From Symsagittifera roscoffensis (Eukaryota; Xenacoelomorpha; Acoela; Convolutidae): a stretch of 60,000 nt of DNA. Both the position numbers and the translations under genes were made by a program. This document shows, one piece after another, positions 1 to 10,637 of this stretch. The DNA lies in assembly GCF_963678635.1 (NCBI RefSeq), contig NC_087064.1:29802189-29862188 (forward strand). Direction: 5' to 3'. How positions within the stretch are numbered: the stretch's first letter is position 1; the number at the start of each line of letters is the position of its first letter. The notes under the pieces are model-generated. The model ran no database searches. It worked only from the letters and a program-made list of their open reading frames with translations, and had not been told where the DNA came from.

Positions 1-31
1 TAAACAAGAGTTCTGTTTGATAGAGTTGCGG

Positions 32-1906
32 CTACACTATCGAGTTATACTTGTAACTGACTTTGTCTTCTTCTCTTCTCTTGCAAGCCACAATCCCGTC
101 CTTGATCAAATATAACCTCCCCTCCATCTGCATGAAGTACTGTCTCAGCATACGGTAACTGTCTTCCTCGAGGTCTCCTTTATCAGGAGAACCATTCTCG
201 ATCCATCTTTTCAGGTTGCTTGTCATGCGATCGTTTCTCTGCGCCCTTAGAAGATCCGAGAGACTGTATCTCGCCTTCAAGTACGTCTTCTTGACCCTCA
301 TCTGACTATTCAGCTCATTGGGCTGGTGTATGTCTTCTTCCATCTTAACGGACCAAATCTTCGCCAACGGCTGTGTTTCTTGCTTGAACGGCTGAAGATC
401 AGTCCTGACTACCTCTTTTTGTGGCAACAGACTTATCGAACGTTTCGATACCGCTATTGTTTCCAAGTCATCAGCTGCGTTATGAAAGACTTTCTCACTT
501 GGTATGAGGTAGCGATCACTATCAGGGTCCTGGTACATCTCTCTATCCAGATCCCTTGCACGAGTTTCCACTAGTAGTGTGTGGATCGCTAGTTCGGACA
601 GTTCTGATCCCGAGCTCGAGTTCCTGTCTGAGTAGGTGTCAATTCCTGAGTTTTGGGAGTTGTCATCTGTTGAAGAGGTCGTGATGGAGTCTGCACCCTC
701 CTCCAGATTATGTCTGTGCCTTCTTCGCATCCATCTGAACTCCCCGGACAAAACTTTGTTCCCCAGGTCCTGTTTTTCATCAGGAATTTCTTCATCTATC
801 TCAGACTCCCCGGACAAACTTCCTTGTCCCGAGTGTTGTTCTTGTACTCGCTGGCTCTTCTCCTTGTTCATCTCTCCGGACAAACAATCTTGCACCAGGT
901 TTTGTTCTACTTTTACTCCTTCTTTCTCCTGGTCCACAAAGGTAACGGTTTTTCTTCGCGTATTGCTCCCCTCTTCTTTCCGTCCGTACGAAGTACTAGT
1001 TAAAACCTCATGTGGTATTGAGGATACTAATTGCTGAACTATTGTCCTACAATCCCTCTCGTTCTCTTCGTGTTGTCGTCCGGACGGCATGATCTTCACC
1101 TTCTCCTTGACTATTAGTGATGCCACTGCTGCTGTCCACTCAGGGTCATCTCTGGTCACTTCTTTTTCTAACAATCCAAACAGCATCCACATCACTTGCG
1201 GTGTGACCTGCACCGTTTTGACCAGTAATGAGAGGCTGTTTATGTTCATGCGAGAGAGTTCCTGTTGGACCAGGTTTGAGCGCAGCAACAGATCCAAGGG
1301 CACCGGGTCCCTTTTGGATAGGATTTTTATCTCGGCTGCTTTCTCGACAGGTAACTCAGGATGCCCTGGAATTGGATGTCCAGACTTATCCAACCATCTC
1401 GTTACGGGAGGCGCTTCATAAGTTTCTTTGTCCAGAAACGATAACCCCTCTTTTATTTCTGCTTGGTTGGCTTGCTTCTGTTCCAATCTTTCATAGAACT
1501 CAGTTTTCTTACTGGGGCTGTCAGCATTTTGGTGTCTATCACGCATCCTGTGCTCGATTATCATGTGGTAGCCATCCAATCTTACTATCCATGTACCAAT
1601 ATAACTCTGATCCATCGAGTAGGTCTTCAACCAGGATAATGCTCTGTTATCTATGCGTAACTTAAAGGGAGCGCTCCCCATGTATGCGCGGTATTTTTCC
1701 ACAAATGTGACTACTGCAAACATTTCTGCTTTTGGTGCACCATATTTCATTTCAGTGTCACTCAAGACCTTGCTGCCGTATGCAATGGGACGGAGAACCG
1801 TTCTTCCATTCCATTCTTGCTCCTGATGCAATATTCCTGAGATGGCTACTACCGATGAGTCTGTGTCAAGAACATACATGCCCTTTTCTGTAGGCATGCC
1901 TAGCAC
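32..1906 (-). pseudogene. Element A pol: RNase H and RNase H-integrase spacer
   Basis: This 624-codon open stretch begins with the Ty3/gypsy RNase H: VLDTDSS near the start, a glutamate in AEMFAVV, RIDNRAL and HQNADS give the D-E-D-D active-site set. A long charged spacer follows that contains LSGE peptides encoded by copies of the polypurine-tract core. It stops at a TAG (32-34) where element B has a leucine codon (SIVLPQLY), so the stop is a nonsense mutation. Integrase sequence (PQLYQTELL) continues beyond it to the window edge. A frame change separates it from the RT fragment at 1900-2418. Confidence 0.85.
740..881 (-). repeat. Internal polypurine-tract-like motifs in A pol spacer
   Basis: The core GTCCGGGGAG (sense strand) occurs at 740-749 and 806-815, with a one-mismatch copy at 872-881. 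The first two are preceded by T-rich bases, as TTGTCCGGGGAG. The same core sits directly beside the 3' LTRs of B (10626-10635) and C (36602-36611). Here it encodes LSGE. See the finding on possible internal plus-strand primer sites. Confidence 0.6.
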
Positions 1907-2418
1907 TGTTCTTCGCTCAGTTTCCGCTTTATGTTCTCAAAGGCAACTTGTGCTTCATCGTTCCATTCGAACTTTTTCACTTTGTTGCGCATCATCTTCT
2001 GCATCGAATACACCTTGCCCGCATATCTTTTCATGAACTCCCGAAAGTAGTTGACCAACCCCAGGAAGCTCAGGAGCTGTGTGTCTGTTCTGGGAGCCTT
2101 CCATGTCAACACTGCTTCTACTGCTTCCGGGTCCGGCCTCACCCCATGCCTGTCCACCATTCTTCCCAGGTACTTGACTGAATTCCTAAGGATTTCACAT
2201 TTCGTAGGTTTGCACTTCAAGCCTGCTCTTTTCAAGCATCCAAAGACCTCATTGAGCCGATCAATGTGGTCTTCCAGGGTTGTGGTTGCTATTTCCACGT
2301 CCCCACGTAACACATTACGAGATTCCCGTACTTCTTGGCCACTCTGGTCAAAGCCTGAGCCATCAGTCTTTGAAAAGTGGCCGTTGCGTTGCACAAGCCG
2401 AAGGGCATCCTCTTCCAC
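1900..2418 (-). pseudogene. Element A pol: RT palm C-terminal part, thumb and connection
   Basis: From about 2300 downward the frame reads DVEIATTTLEDHIDRL, then GLKCKPTKCEIL, KYLGRMVD and the LSFLGLVNYF thumb motif, all typical of Ty3/gypsy RT after the YVDD box. The first ~35 residues are out-of-frame reading of the upstream RT. The catalytic YVDD box is broken: where C reads YVDDVVIAT, A has lost bases, so the sequence becomes YVG in one frame and GDVEIAT in the next. This copy cannot make active RT. Confidence 0.85.
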
Positions 2419-2882
2419 TGGTACAACCCCAACTCACGCGCGAATCCGGTCTTTTCTCTATCCTCCTTCCGCAGCGGGACCTGCCAGAAGGCAGAACCTA
2501 AGTCCAATGTGGTGAAGAACTTGGCATCACCAAGTTTAGAGAGGCTCTCGTCTATTCGCGGTATCGGGTACGCATCTTTTATCGTTACCGCGTTCAAGTA
2601 ACGAAAGTCGCAACAAAACCTAAGCTGCCCCCCTTTCTTTTTCGCCATTACTACCCCGCAAGCCCATGGCGATTTTGAGGGTTCTATCATGTCGTATTCG
2701 AGCAACATTTCTATTTCCGCTCTGCACGCTTCCGACTTGTGTGGCGTCATCCGTCTCGCGCCTTCTCTGTGCGGAACGGCACCTTCTTCCAGTTCAATTT
2801 CGTGTTCGACGAAGTTACAGCAACCGATATCCGCCTTATGTTTTGAAAATACATCTGCGTTTCGATTTAAAACGTCCCGCAA
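2289..2882 (-). pseudogene. Element A pol: RT N-terminal half
   Basis: The 197-codon stretch reads through the RT fingers and palm. It has the DIGCCNFVEHEI lead-in, KSPWACGVVMAKKK, the DFRYLN motif, FFTTLDLGSAFWQ (catalytic aspartate of motif A), and PFGLCNATATFQR. It ends just after CYV at the lesion that destroys the YVDD box. Upstream bases 2883-3103 correspond to the protease-RT linker in broken frame, including the PERPTEAE-type segment seen intact in C. Confidence 0.85.
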
Positions 2883-3103
2883 TTTTTTGAAATCTCCCTC
2901 ACCTATTTTCCCTTTTAAATTTTTTTCTCTGGCAAAACCGCTTTGTCAGATTCTAGTTCATATGACGAGGGGCGTTTCGGAAAATTCCAGCAGCTCGATA
3001 AGCCGTCGTCCGTTTCGGATTTCCTTGAAAACAATTTATGAATAGATTTTAATTCATAAATCCTCTTTAAAATTTTATCTTCATTGGCATGATAAGGACA
3101 GTC

Positions 3104-3724
3104 TTACACACTATGTTTCTTCAAGTTTTGTGTCTCCTCATAGTCGGTCCTCATCGGCAAAGCGTAACCAAGCTTCTTTCCACGCTGGATTGAAACCGTG
3201 GTGTCCAGTGTGTTCAATAACACACTGACACACAGTCCGTTTCGCGTTACCGAGAAGCTCCGGCCTAAAATCACCGAACTCTGACTATTTGGATTCGGTA
3301 CTAAACAAACCTGTTTACTATCGCTTAACGAATTTAAATTTCTCATTCTAAAAGTTGCCACCACAGCCTGTCCTGGCTGTAGTTTCACTTTTCTATCTAA
3401 AAACATTGGTACCTTGTTTTCGTCTGTTATTATCCTAATAATTGGTTTCTTAACATACTTCCGGTCCGGGTTTCTAATCCGTATCAGACCGTTGTTCAAG
3501 TCAATCATCACGTCAAAATTCCTGACGAAATCTCTGCCCAAGATGAATCGGTCGGCGTCGTCCAAATTCTCTACCACCAGGAAGCTCATCCAAAGATCCC
3601 GTCCTCCCTGTGGAGAACTGTTATTGGTGTTCTTCCCGCTACGTAAATCGCTCCTCGATTGGCGGCGGCCAGTCGGAGATTCGCTGGAGTTTGATCTTCC
3701 CTCGTGAAGCCCATTCTTTCCCAA
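3104..3724 (-). pseudogene. Element A pol: region between protease and RT
   Basis: The segment carries LWMSFLVVENL, FILGRDFVRNFDVMIDL and RIRNPDRK (C-terminal half of the retropepsin region). It then runs into MRNLNSLSDSKQVCLV, LGRSFSVT and LCVSVLLNTLD, and RGKKLGYALP. All have direct counterparts in C in one unbroken frame. The first ~40 residues are out of frame, because the true protease frame upstream is the adjacent fragment 3586-4383. No separate enzymatic function is visible in the linker. Confidence 0.75.
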
Positions 3725-4383
3725 GTTTTTATCGGCATCACACTCACTACCGCTCCTGTGTCCAGAAGCCCTGTGACTCCGATTTTCTTTCCGTTGGTGT
3801 CGAACAGATGTGCAGTCACATCTGCTTCATACCCAATGTGTACTGTATCTTGTTCCATCATGGCGTCATGGCCTATCCTGCGGACTTTGAGTTCCTCCTC
3901 ACCCAAATAGATCTGCCCTATTTGGTCACTATCTGTTGTTACATAAGTCCTAATGTAGATACTGATTCCATCCACGTTCAGCATCACTTGATACGGCCCA
4001 TAGACTTCCACGTAGCGACCATGGAGTTTCTTTATGCGAGGGCCACCCGTTGTTAGTAGTGCTCGCACAGCTCTCGACTCAGTGCGTGGCTCCACCTGCC
4101 TCAGATAATCTGCATATGTGTCCAAATGCATCAAAGTGAACTCGGATGGTTCATTCAGATTTCTGATTACCTGGTGCCCAGCCACCGAGATTATCGACTG
4201 TATCTTGCTTCCTTGCGGCACCATGCCGAACCTCTGACCGGAGATCACATTAAGTTTCATGCTCAAACTGCTTCGTGCTTTAGTCTCTTCGACCTCCGTT
4301 GCTTCGAAGGTATTCAGTTGCTCCTGTAGTTTCTCATTTTCCAGTTCGAGTTTCACTTTCTGTTCGATCTCTTTTTTCACCAC
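3586..4383 (-). pseudogene. Element A pol: aspartic protease
   Basis: The 265-codon fragment ends in the retropepsin core: GLLDTGAVVSVMPIKTWERM carries the DTG catalytic triad plus the hydrophobic flap-side strand, and VAGRTPITV follows. The 150 residues before it (AGHQVIRNLNEPSE, YADYLRQ, RALLTTGG, GPYQVMLNVDG, LGEEELKVRRIGHDAM) are conserved in B and C but match no domain I recognise. They are a family-specific pre-protease segment. A frame change truncates the fragment shortly after the active site. Confidence 0.8.
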
Positions 4384-4975
4384 TATTTAGAGCATCCCTC
4401 GCGGCTGCCCAATAATCAATCTTGAAGTCATCGGCCGCTGTCACTGATTCCGGTTCACATGTCTCTTCAGTTACCGCTTGCATTTTCTTCGTCGCCAGCT
4501 CTTGCGGTTTGTCTTTTCTGCGCGCCTCCGCTTCACTCAACAGGCAAGCCTTGCTGGGTTTCACTCCTGATAAAGCTTCCTCATGCCTTGGATGCTTGAT
4601 GTCTGCCACTGCATCCCAAAATTGCGGACAATCCGATTTAAAATGACCTTCCAAGTTGCAAAAGAAACACCTCGGGCCGAATATCGCAATTACTCCTCTC
4701 ATGAAATCCTCATGGTCAACATCTGACGCATCTTCGTCCTCGAGGCTAAAGCCTATTGCTTTCATGCCTTGTTTGTAAGTTGGGCATGCTGACACATGAT
4801 GGTCCGTTGAACTGCAATTGGCACAAGAGCGTCTGTTGTCCATATCATCCCTCGTTTTGTACCAGTTGTTCCCTTGGTTTGCTGGTCCGTTGTTAAAATT
4901 GCCATAATTGTTCTTATAATATGCAGATCTCAAAGGAGGTTTCAACAAAAGATATTCTTTTGACTTGAGCCTCAA
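4334..4975 (-). pseudogene. Element A gag: nucleocapsid zinc knuckles
   Basis: Two CCHC-type knuckles are visible: CANCSSTDHHVSAC and CFFCNLEGHFKSDC, the nucleic-acid-binding part of Gag. Both have counterparts in B and C. A basic Asn/Gly-rich stretch precedes them. The fragment overlaps the protease fragment in a different frame. Bases 4976-5277 upstream hold the end of the capsid domain in further broken frames. Confidence 0.85.
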
Positions 4976-5277
4976 CTCCTCTGGTGTTGGCGCATTTTGT
5001 TGATAGTGGTGTGTAATGCGTCGCTAGCATTGTTCGAAGTTCGTCATTCTTCACACCATCGATGAATTTAGAGGCTACTGCCAGGTTCATCCTTCTGTTT
5101 GACTCGTCCGGTTTGGCTGCGTCTTCTAAGCATCTCCAAATCGTCTAGAAACTTGTCTATCGTCTCATCTTTTCGTGGTCTCCGTTTCTCGAAGCGCATC
5201 ATTGCCTGGTGCCCCTGCACCCCTGATCCGAAACGATTTAACAAGATCTCGAAGCTTTTCTCAGCTGTATCTCGCTG

Positions 5278-5661
5278 TTATTGCTTCTTGGCCATAACAC
5301 AGTTCAGGGCTGTCCTTTCCAAGTTACTGGTAAGCGCACTGCATTCTTGTCTTTCCGATAAATCCTCTTCCTCGAAATGCAGTTTCATTACCTCTATCCA
5401 GTTATCAATACAGCCATCAGATTCGTCTTTGTAGCATCTTGTTTTCTTAAAGACTCTTCTGGATTTCTCAATGCGTTCATTGGCTCTGGATAACCTCGTC
5501 AGGAATGTCTCCAAAGACCTGTTCAGGGGTTCAAAGGATGTGGCCATTGCCGTAGCATCTCCCAAGTGCCCCGCCTGAGTGTCATCACACCTTGTTAATG
5601 GCTCTGCATTCAGTGCATCCCTGCAATCCGAATCGCCGTGAATGTTTCCCCCTTGGCCCAC
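5278..5661 (-). pseudogene. Element A gag: capsid-like domain, N-terminal part
   Basis: The reading DESDGCIDNWIEVMKLHFEE, then LERTALNCVMAKK, matches the start of the retrotransposon gag (capsid) helix bundle seen in B (28687-27857) and C. The frame stops at 5278 and the remaining capsid helices (RFGSGVQGHQAM, FEKRR, FLDDLEMLRRR) lie in shifted frames down to about 4980. Confidence 0.8.
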
Positions 5662-6881
5662 ATGACTCCTCCCTGGGCTCGCATGTCTCCTGTTACCGGA
5701 ATCACCTTTCCCAGTCGCATGTGTGCCTTGCGTCGGTCGTTAGTTAGAGGTCTGTCTGTTCCCCGTTGAACTTGCTCTACTGTTTGGCCCCATGTTCTAT
5801 TATTCCTTGTGGCATAGCCTGATGAACTGCCCCTACCTCTAGTGGATCCATATGTCCTCCTCCTTTGACGGTCATTGAAGTTCACCTTCGGCTCCCTGCT
5901 GGGACCTCCCGAGTTCGGTTCCCCTTCTTTTGGTCCACTCTTGCTGCCTACTAGCCCGTCCAACCTATCCATGATAGCCTGAGTTCGCCTCTCCATCATC
6001 GCATCTATCTTTGTGTCAAGAGTCCCAAGAGACTGCTCTTGCTGAATTCTTAACTTCTCCATGTCGTCTCTTAAGCGTAACTCTCTCTGTTCCGCTTCTC
6101 TTGCCATTCGCGACAAGTTCTTCGCTAGGTGCTCGTCCGTTCTTTCTTTCAAGCGTTTTTCGCTCCTACCAACTTCTTGTCTATTGCGGTTTATTTCTTC
6201 CCGTAGACTTTCTCTTTCAATGTGAACTGCTCTTTCTAGTTCACTCATTCTTAAGGACATCTGTTCGTTCTGTTCTCCTATACTGCCCACTATGTTGTTC
6301 AACGCTTCTTCTAATGCTGCCCCGTTATCCACTAGTGGCGCCACTAGTGGCGGTGTCACCCTGTCGGTCCCAGGTAGCTTCGTGCTGGTCGAGATTCGGG
6401 CTTTGATTCTCTGCCTCGACGTCTTTTCATTATCCACTTCAGGATCCGCCAATGCGTTGCCTAGCCATTTGTTTCTAGTCTCCCCATTTCGCGTCTCTGA
6501 ATCTGTCATAGTCGCAAAGCCTCTCGACTGGCCTGGTGTGTTTGCGTCTTTGCTTATCGTTCTCACCACATCAAAATTGTCCACGGTTCCAGTCTCTCTT
6601 TCGACGTATGTCTCATTCTCCTGGGTCGAACTATTGAGGCTGACTTGAGATCCAAAATCCACTTGCTCGTGTTTGTCCTCTTCTTCCTCCTGGGATTCAC
6701 CTTCATTTCCTGTGCCCACTCCCATGGTGAATGGAAAGATGTTTCCGAAGGCGTTCTTCATTCTCTCTGAGAACGATGAGTACGTTGTTTGTTTCTCAGT
6801 CCCGCCTGCCATCATGGTTTTGTCTGTTGGAGATCTTCTAGTTGCCACTATCTCAGTAGAGATGTCGGACAGTTCTGACAT
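5610..6881 (-). pseudogene. Element A gag: central coiled-coil region
   Basis: The first ~200 residues are polar and probably disordered. Residues ~200-300 form a long charged heptad-rich segment (EEALNNIVGSIGEQNEQ through LGTLDTKIDAMMERR) that should form a coiled coil. The same plan, a coiled coil before capsid, occurs in B and C. A stop at 6888-6890 separates it from the N-terminal piece in the same frame, so the two were one protein. The last ~15 codons are out of frame. Confidence 0.75.
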
Positions 6882-6887
6882 CTCCTC

Positions 6888-7229
6888 TCAGTCCAATGAC
6901 CCGGTGGAAGTGGCAAAATCATGGCCTTGTTCTACTGGAGTAGATTCACTCGCCAGCCTTCTGTCTCTCCCCTCAGGTCCATGTGATTCCTGGTTCTCAT
7001 TCATGACCTGGTCCGTATGGACCTCCACTTCTAACATAGCTTTTCGCTCTTCTGAGGACTTCTGACTCCTAGTTTCAACCATTCTGCCTGAAACCGTCTC
7101 TCCTTTGTCGGTCCGGGCTCGTGTGATCCGATCCACAAAAGAGTCGGTCATTGCTTTTCTTTGCTTTTTAGGTATGAATTTCCTAGAGCTATTACCTCGT
7201 TCAGGTATTCTTGACTTGTCTAGACTCAT
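6888..7229 (-). pseudogene. Element A gag: N-terminus
   Basis: The ATG at 7229-7227 starts a 113-codon Lys/Arg/Ser/Glu-rich piece (MSLDKSRIPERGN...). It resembles the B gag N-terminus beginning at 29915 (MQRRDSLGS...): a basic start followed by acidic, disordered sequence. It ends at an in-frame stop directly before the continuing gag frame at 6881. This start was chosen because no in-frame ATG precedes it and the next upstream sequence is the non-coding structured leader. Confidence 0.7.
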
Positions 7230-7629
7230 TTACAATCTATCCCTTCTTAATGCCTGTACACTCAATTCAATTTCTATTGGCCTTCTAGTTTGACTATTGA
7301 CAATAATAACACAACACAATAAATTTCACAATATTCTATTAAATAGTGACCACGAATCCCTGTATGTTATCAGAGTACAGCTTGTATATAATTTATTCAC
7401 ACAACCGATTATCGGTCGTAAGATTTGAGAACTGGCACAATATGATGATATCAGTCAATTTAAAAGATAGTGTACTCACTGCCCAATCAAGCACAAATTA
7501 TGTTGATTTAAAATCAAAAAAAAAATAACAAAATAAGAATACCTCTATGAAAAACGTATGTGTAATCTACTTTTAGTCAGTCGCAGTACAATAGTCGAAC
7601 TTGTCTTTTAAAGAAAAAGCTTTCCCTGC

Positions 7630-7767
7630 TTGGTGCTGCACCAAACAGACAAAACTTTGAAGGCAGTGATTTTCTCAAGTGGGCGTATATTGCACCCACC
7701 GAGTACTGTGTTACCTATCTGCCTTCGGACTGCCCGAGCTAGACCTACTAAAATCCTCAGTGCAGTC
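7630..7767 (-). ncRNA. Structured leader RNA block, three hairpins (element A)
   Basis: Three stem-loops are visible: 7630-7635 with 7639-7644 (TTGGTG/CACCAA); 7679-7685 with 7693-7699 (GTGGGCG/CACCCAC, one position pairing only as G-U in the minus-strand RNA); and 7728-7733 with 7762-7767 (GACTGC/GCAGTC), extended by 7736-7738 with 7756-7758. The homologous hairpins in B have different stem bases but still pair. The block starts about 400 nt upstream of the gag ATG. It could act in packaging, dimerisation or translation; the sequence does not say which. Confidence 0.6.
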
Positions 7768-7994
7768 ACTTTTCGCAAAAACGTTTTGGGTTTCAGTCCA
7801 CACAAATGAGTTACACTCTTTTTTAATTTAGACTTAGTGTCGCGAATATCCGAGTTCGGACTTGTTTTGTTTTGGTCTGGTCTTTATTGAAAGGCAAGTT
7901 ACCAGTGCAGTCACTGATTCCTAGCCTGTCTGTTGATAACCTAATACCTCTCACTTTAATTTTTTTGTTTACCTAAGTCCTTTAATAAAATAAT

Positions 7995-8251
7995 ACCCCT
8001 CCGGGTTGACAAAAAAACAGTACCCCTCCGGATTGGCAAAATTGAGACCACTCCGGATTGGGACCCCTATGAGTTAGCAAATATAAGACCCCTCCGGATT
8101 GGGACCCCTCCGGTTTTGTGAAAACAAGACCCCTCCGGATTGGGAGCCCTCTGGGTTTTAAAAATATTGAACCCCTCCGGATTGGGAGCCCTTTAGTTTT
8201 GTAAAAGTAGCTTTTCGGAGATTTCCCTGAATTTCAACCTATACCCCTCCG
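7995..8251 (-). repeat. Tandem CCGGAGGGG-type motifs in A leader
   Basis: ACCCCTCCGG (plus strand) recurs at 7995, 8022, 8088, 8104, 8129, 8171 and 8242, with a one-mismatch copy at 8047. It is often followed by ATTGGGA. Isolated copies lie at 8764 and 9241. Sense-strand reading is CCGGAGGGG, a short purine run. The B leader has a comparable array with the purine strand on the opposite side. Confidence 0.75.
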
Positions 8252-9739
8252 GATACGTTCTCCGATGCTATTATGCTGTTCGATTAAGGTTTTCTTGTAC
8301 CTTTAGCCTTCCCTTTTCGTCTAGAATAGCCTAAAGTTACTTTATTCAACCGCTATTACCTTTTGGTAGGGGTGTAAGGGCTTTCCTAAAAAAAAATTTT
8401 AAAACGTGAGGGGTCTACCTTCGCGAATTGGTGAATTTGCTAGAAACAATCTCAAAAAGTTTCACGCTTTTTTTTCGAATAATTCTTGCTCCTACTAGTA
8501 AGCTCAGCTGAATTCTGATCTAATGGTATCAAGATCAACTGGGTCTGTTCAGTCGTTCAAAAGTTATTAACCAAAACGTCTTTCTTCCAAGCTCAAAAAT
8601 TTTCTCTCTCATAGGTTCCGCCTAACTTTTTTCGCAATTCCGTTCTTTTCGACCTAAAAATTATTGATCCGAGCTCAAAAGGCCTATACTCTTCTAGTTC
8701 AACGCAAAAGACCAGATCTAAAACGCTTTAGTTGAAACAATTTGCGAACAACTATGCTACCTGGACCCCTCCGGATTAATGAATCCACCAAATCAAACAC
8801 GTTAAGTTCGATTCCTCTGCAACCCGTAAGGCTTTTGGGAAGCGTGTTTTAGAATCTGTAGATTCACTAGTGGACGTTGTCCGAACAACTATTTTTACTG
8901 TCCTAACTCAAAAATTTCAAAAAATTTTCTGAATATATAGTGTTCCGTTTTCTCAAAAATCACGAAAATTTGGTTCTTGGTACCAAAATAGTTCCAATCA
9001 CTTCCGAACTAAACTTGACCGGTTCTATCTATTGTACTAGTGCAATTACAATGTAACACACTAATTTAGCGCTTTTTTCCGTTTCAAAAAATGTCGATAT
9101 CTCAAAAATCGCGATTTGTGGGGGGATCAAAATATCGCTGTTTTGACTCTAAAAGCCGGTCTGCTTTCTGTGTTTTTCACTGAAAAACGATATAGGAGTA
9201 TGAATATAGGCTATATAAGTAATAATATCAGTAATACTATACCCCTCCGGGTTTGTTCAATACCCGAAATAAGGTGCTTAACTCGGAAGTTCGCAGTTCG
9301 GTGAAGGGTCACTATAGTGCAGTCACTGTCGAGCCCCCCACAGATTAATATCTTACCTTTTGTAGCAAAAGGGAAAAAAAACTGGTTAACGATACCCAAC
9401 AGTCGATTGTTGTTGTCTTTGAGCCCCTTCTTGTCGCTCCTCGCACTGCTTGCCGGATCAGTCTTCTTTTCTAATCCCGAGGCCTTTCCGGATTGAGTGC
9501 AAATTAGCATTAACGTGCGTAAATAGTCAAATAACCCTACAGTACAAGCACCACAAACGGGCCACAAATTTGATCGTAAGGATTCTGATTGATATAATTG
9601 CCTGTAAAAACAATATATCTAACAACAACAAACTGGGGAGGGGGTGATCGGATCACATCTCGTCTTGGGGGATGACTTCTACTGATTTTATACTTTTTTA
9701 CTGTTTTTGGTTTTTTCGGTTATTTTTTTTTCTTAGGTA

Positions 9740-10623
9740 TGTAACATTCGCCCAAATACTACACAGCGACGGAGCGTAGAAAAAGCACCTATTAACGACT
9801 GGCAGGCGTCAGTTACCTTAATCCTATTCGTTTTTCACCGTCTCGACCTTGCCAGTTAATTTTCTGGTCTGTTTAGGGCTAAGTAAAAAGTTACCATTTT
9901 TAGGCCATCAGTCAAACGACTTTTGATCAGCTTTCGTTTACATGCGAACACAACCACATAGCTGAGTCTCGGATCCTCAGACTACGTCATTGCCATTAAA
10001 AACACGGCTCGAACAACCTATTTTAATATGTTTTTGTGTGACAGTTCTATATTAAATCCATTGGAGATGGATTGACCCTTTCCTCTTTCTAGCTACTCAT
10101 AATCTAAAATATCAAATTATACCGGTGTTAATTCAGTTTTCTACGACATCCAAGTAGCTACAAAGTTAGTCTTATTTAGTCCCTTCTCATAAAACAGTCT
10201 CTGGGGGACCAAGCCTCCGCTCCCGTAATCTTCCTGAGATAACGTTCTTATCTCTTCCAATTTGTGGCACGGGAGGGTTCCGTGGAATATTTCTTCCCCA
10301 CTGAAGCTTCCTTCTCCACCAATCTCCACTGCTAAGAGTCTTATCGTGTGTTGTTGCCACGATAAGAGGCTTCGTATTTTTCGTCTCTTGTGCGACCGTT
10401 TTACACAATATTTGTCGTTGTTCTGTTTTTTTCGTCGTTTTTCGTCAAAATGGCCGTCTTTTTCTATTTCTAAGAAATATTCACTCTTCAATCGAAATTT
10501 TAAAAATAAAAATTCTAGAAAATTCCTACCCATTTCGCAATACTTTTTCGTTCCTAAGGCCTTTATTCGTTTTTTTTCGTGTCGCCGGAAGGTTGCGCTG
10601 TGTCAGTCTGGCAGAATGGCACA
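9740..10623 (-). repeat. 3' LTR of element B (884 bp)
   Basis: The sense ends are TGTGCC...GTTACA (plus strand TGTAAC...GGCACA), with TG/CA termini. A polypurine tract lies immediately outside the U3 end (10624 on), which fixes it as a 3' LTR of a minus-strand element. Its U3 part, 10076-10623, matches 32857-33406. Its other end, starting TGTAACATTCG, matches the LTRs at 33718 and 35694. A strong hairpin lies at 10339-10367. Confidence 0.88.
10339..10367 (-). promoter_or_regulatory. Hairpin in the LTR of element B
   Basis: A perfect 10-bp inverted repeat (TCTTATCGTG/CACGATAAGA) encloses a 9-nt loop. It is kept intact in the 5' LTR copy at 33120-33148. The LTRs of A and C carry unrelated but equally perfect hairpins at comparable positions. 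Possible roles are polyadenylation control or RNA dimerisation; this is inference. Confidence 0.6.
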
Positions 10624-10637
10624 TACTCCCCGGACAA
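10624..10637 (-). promoter_or_regulatory. Polypurine tract of element B
   Basis: Sense strand CTTGTCCGGGGAGTA abuts the TGTGCC start of the LTR. A purine run next to U3 is the expected primer site for plus-strand DNA synthesis in LTR elements. C has the same core in the same place (36600-36611). Confidence 0.8.

Larger units (their letters stand above)
1..9739 (-). mobile_element. Outer Ty3/gypsy element A, 5' two-thirds (decayed)
   Basis: In sense order this stretch holds the leader (9739-7230), gag (7229 to about 4400), protease, reverse transcriptase, RNase H and the spacer before integrase. It leaves the window at base 1, just inside the integrase region. Coding capacity is split by at least seven frame changes and several stops, so it is an old dead copy. 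Its own 5' LTR is not the LTR at 9740-10623, which belongs to nested element B. The leader of A breaks at 9739 and resumes at 33407, then reaches an LTR at 33718-34621. The joined leader matches the unbroken leader of B (32640-32856) across the breakpoint. This reconstruction is inference from alignment by eye. Confidence 0.8.
7230..9739 (-). other. Leader (5' UTR) of outer element A
   Basis: About 2.5 kb of AT-rich sequence without credible coding content lies between gag and the B insertion point. It aligns with the leader of B (29916-32856) at several anchors: a hairpin block near gag (7630-7767 against 30362-30497), an ATACCC/CCCGAATTAAG-like block (9240-9280 against 32245-32285), ACGATACCCAACAGT (9388 against 32395) and TTTTTACTGTTTTTGG near the end. 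The 12-mer AGTGCAGTCACT occurs three times (7759, 7904, 9316). Small open frames here are not conserved in B, so I call none of them genes. Confidence 0.7.

Noticed and set aside
9740-10623. LTR shared in tandem by elements A and B
   Set aside because: The leader to its left does not start with a primer-binding site and is continuous with 33407-33717; nesting explains both flanks.
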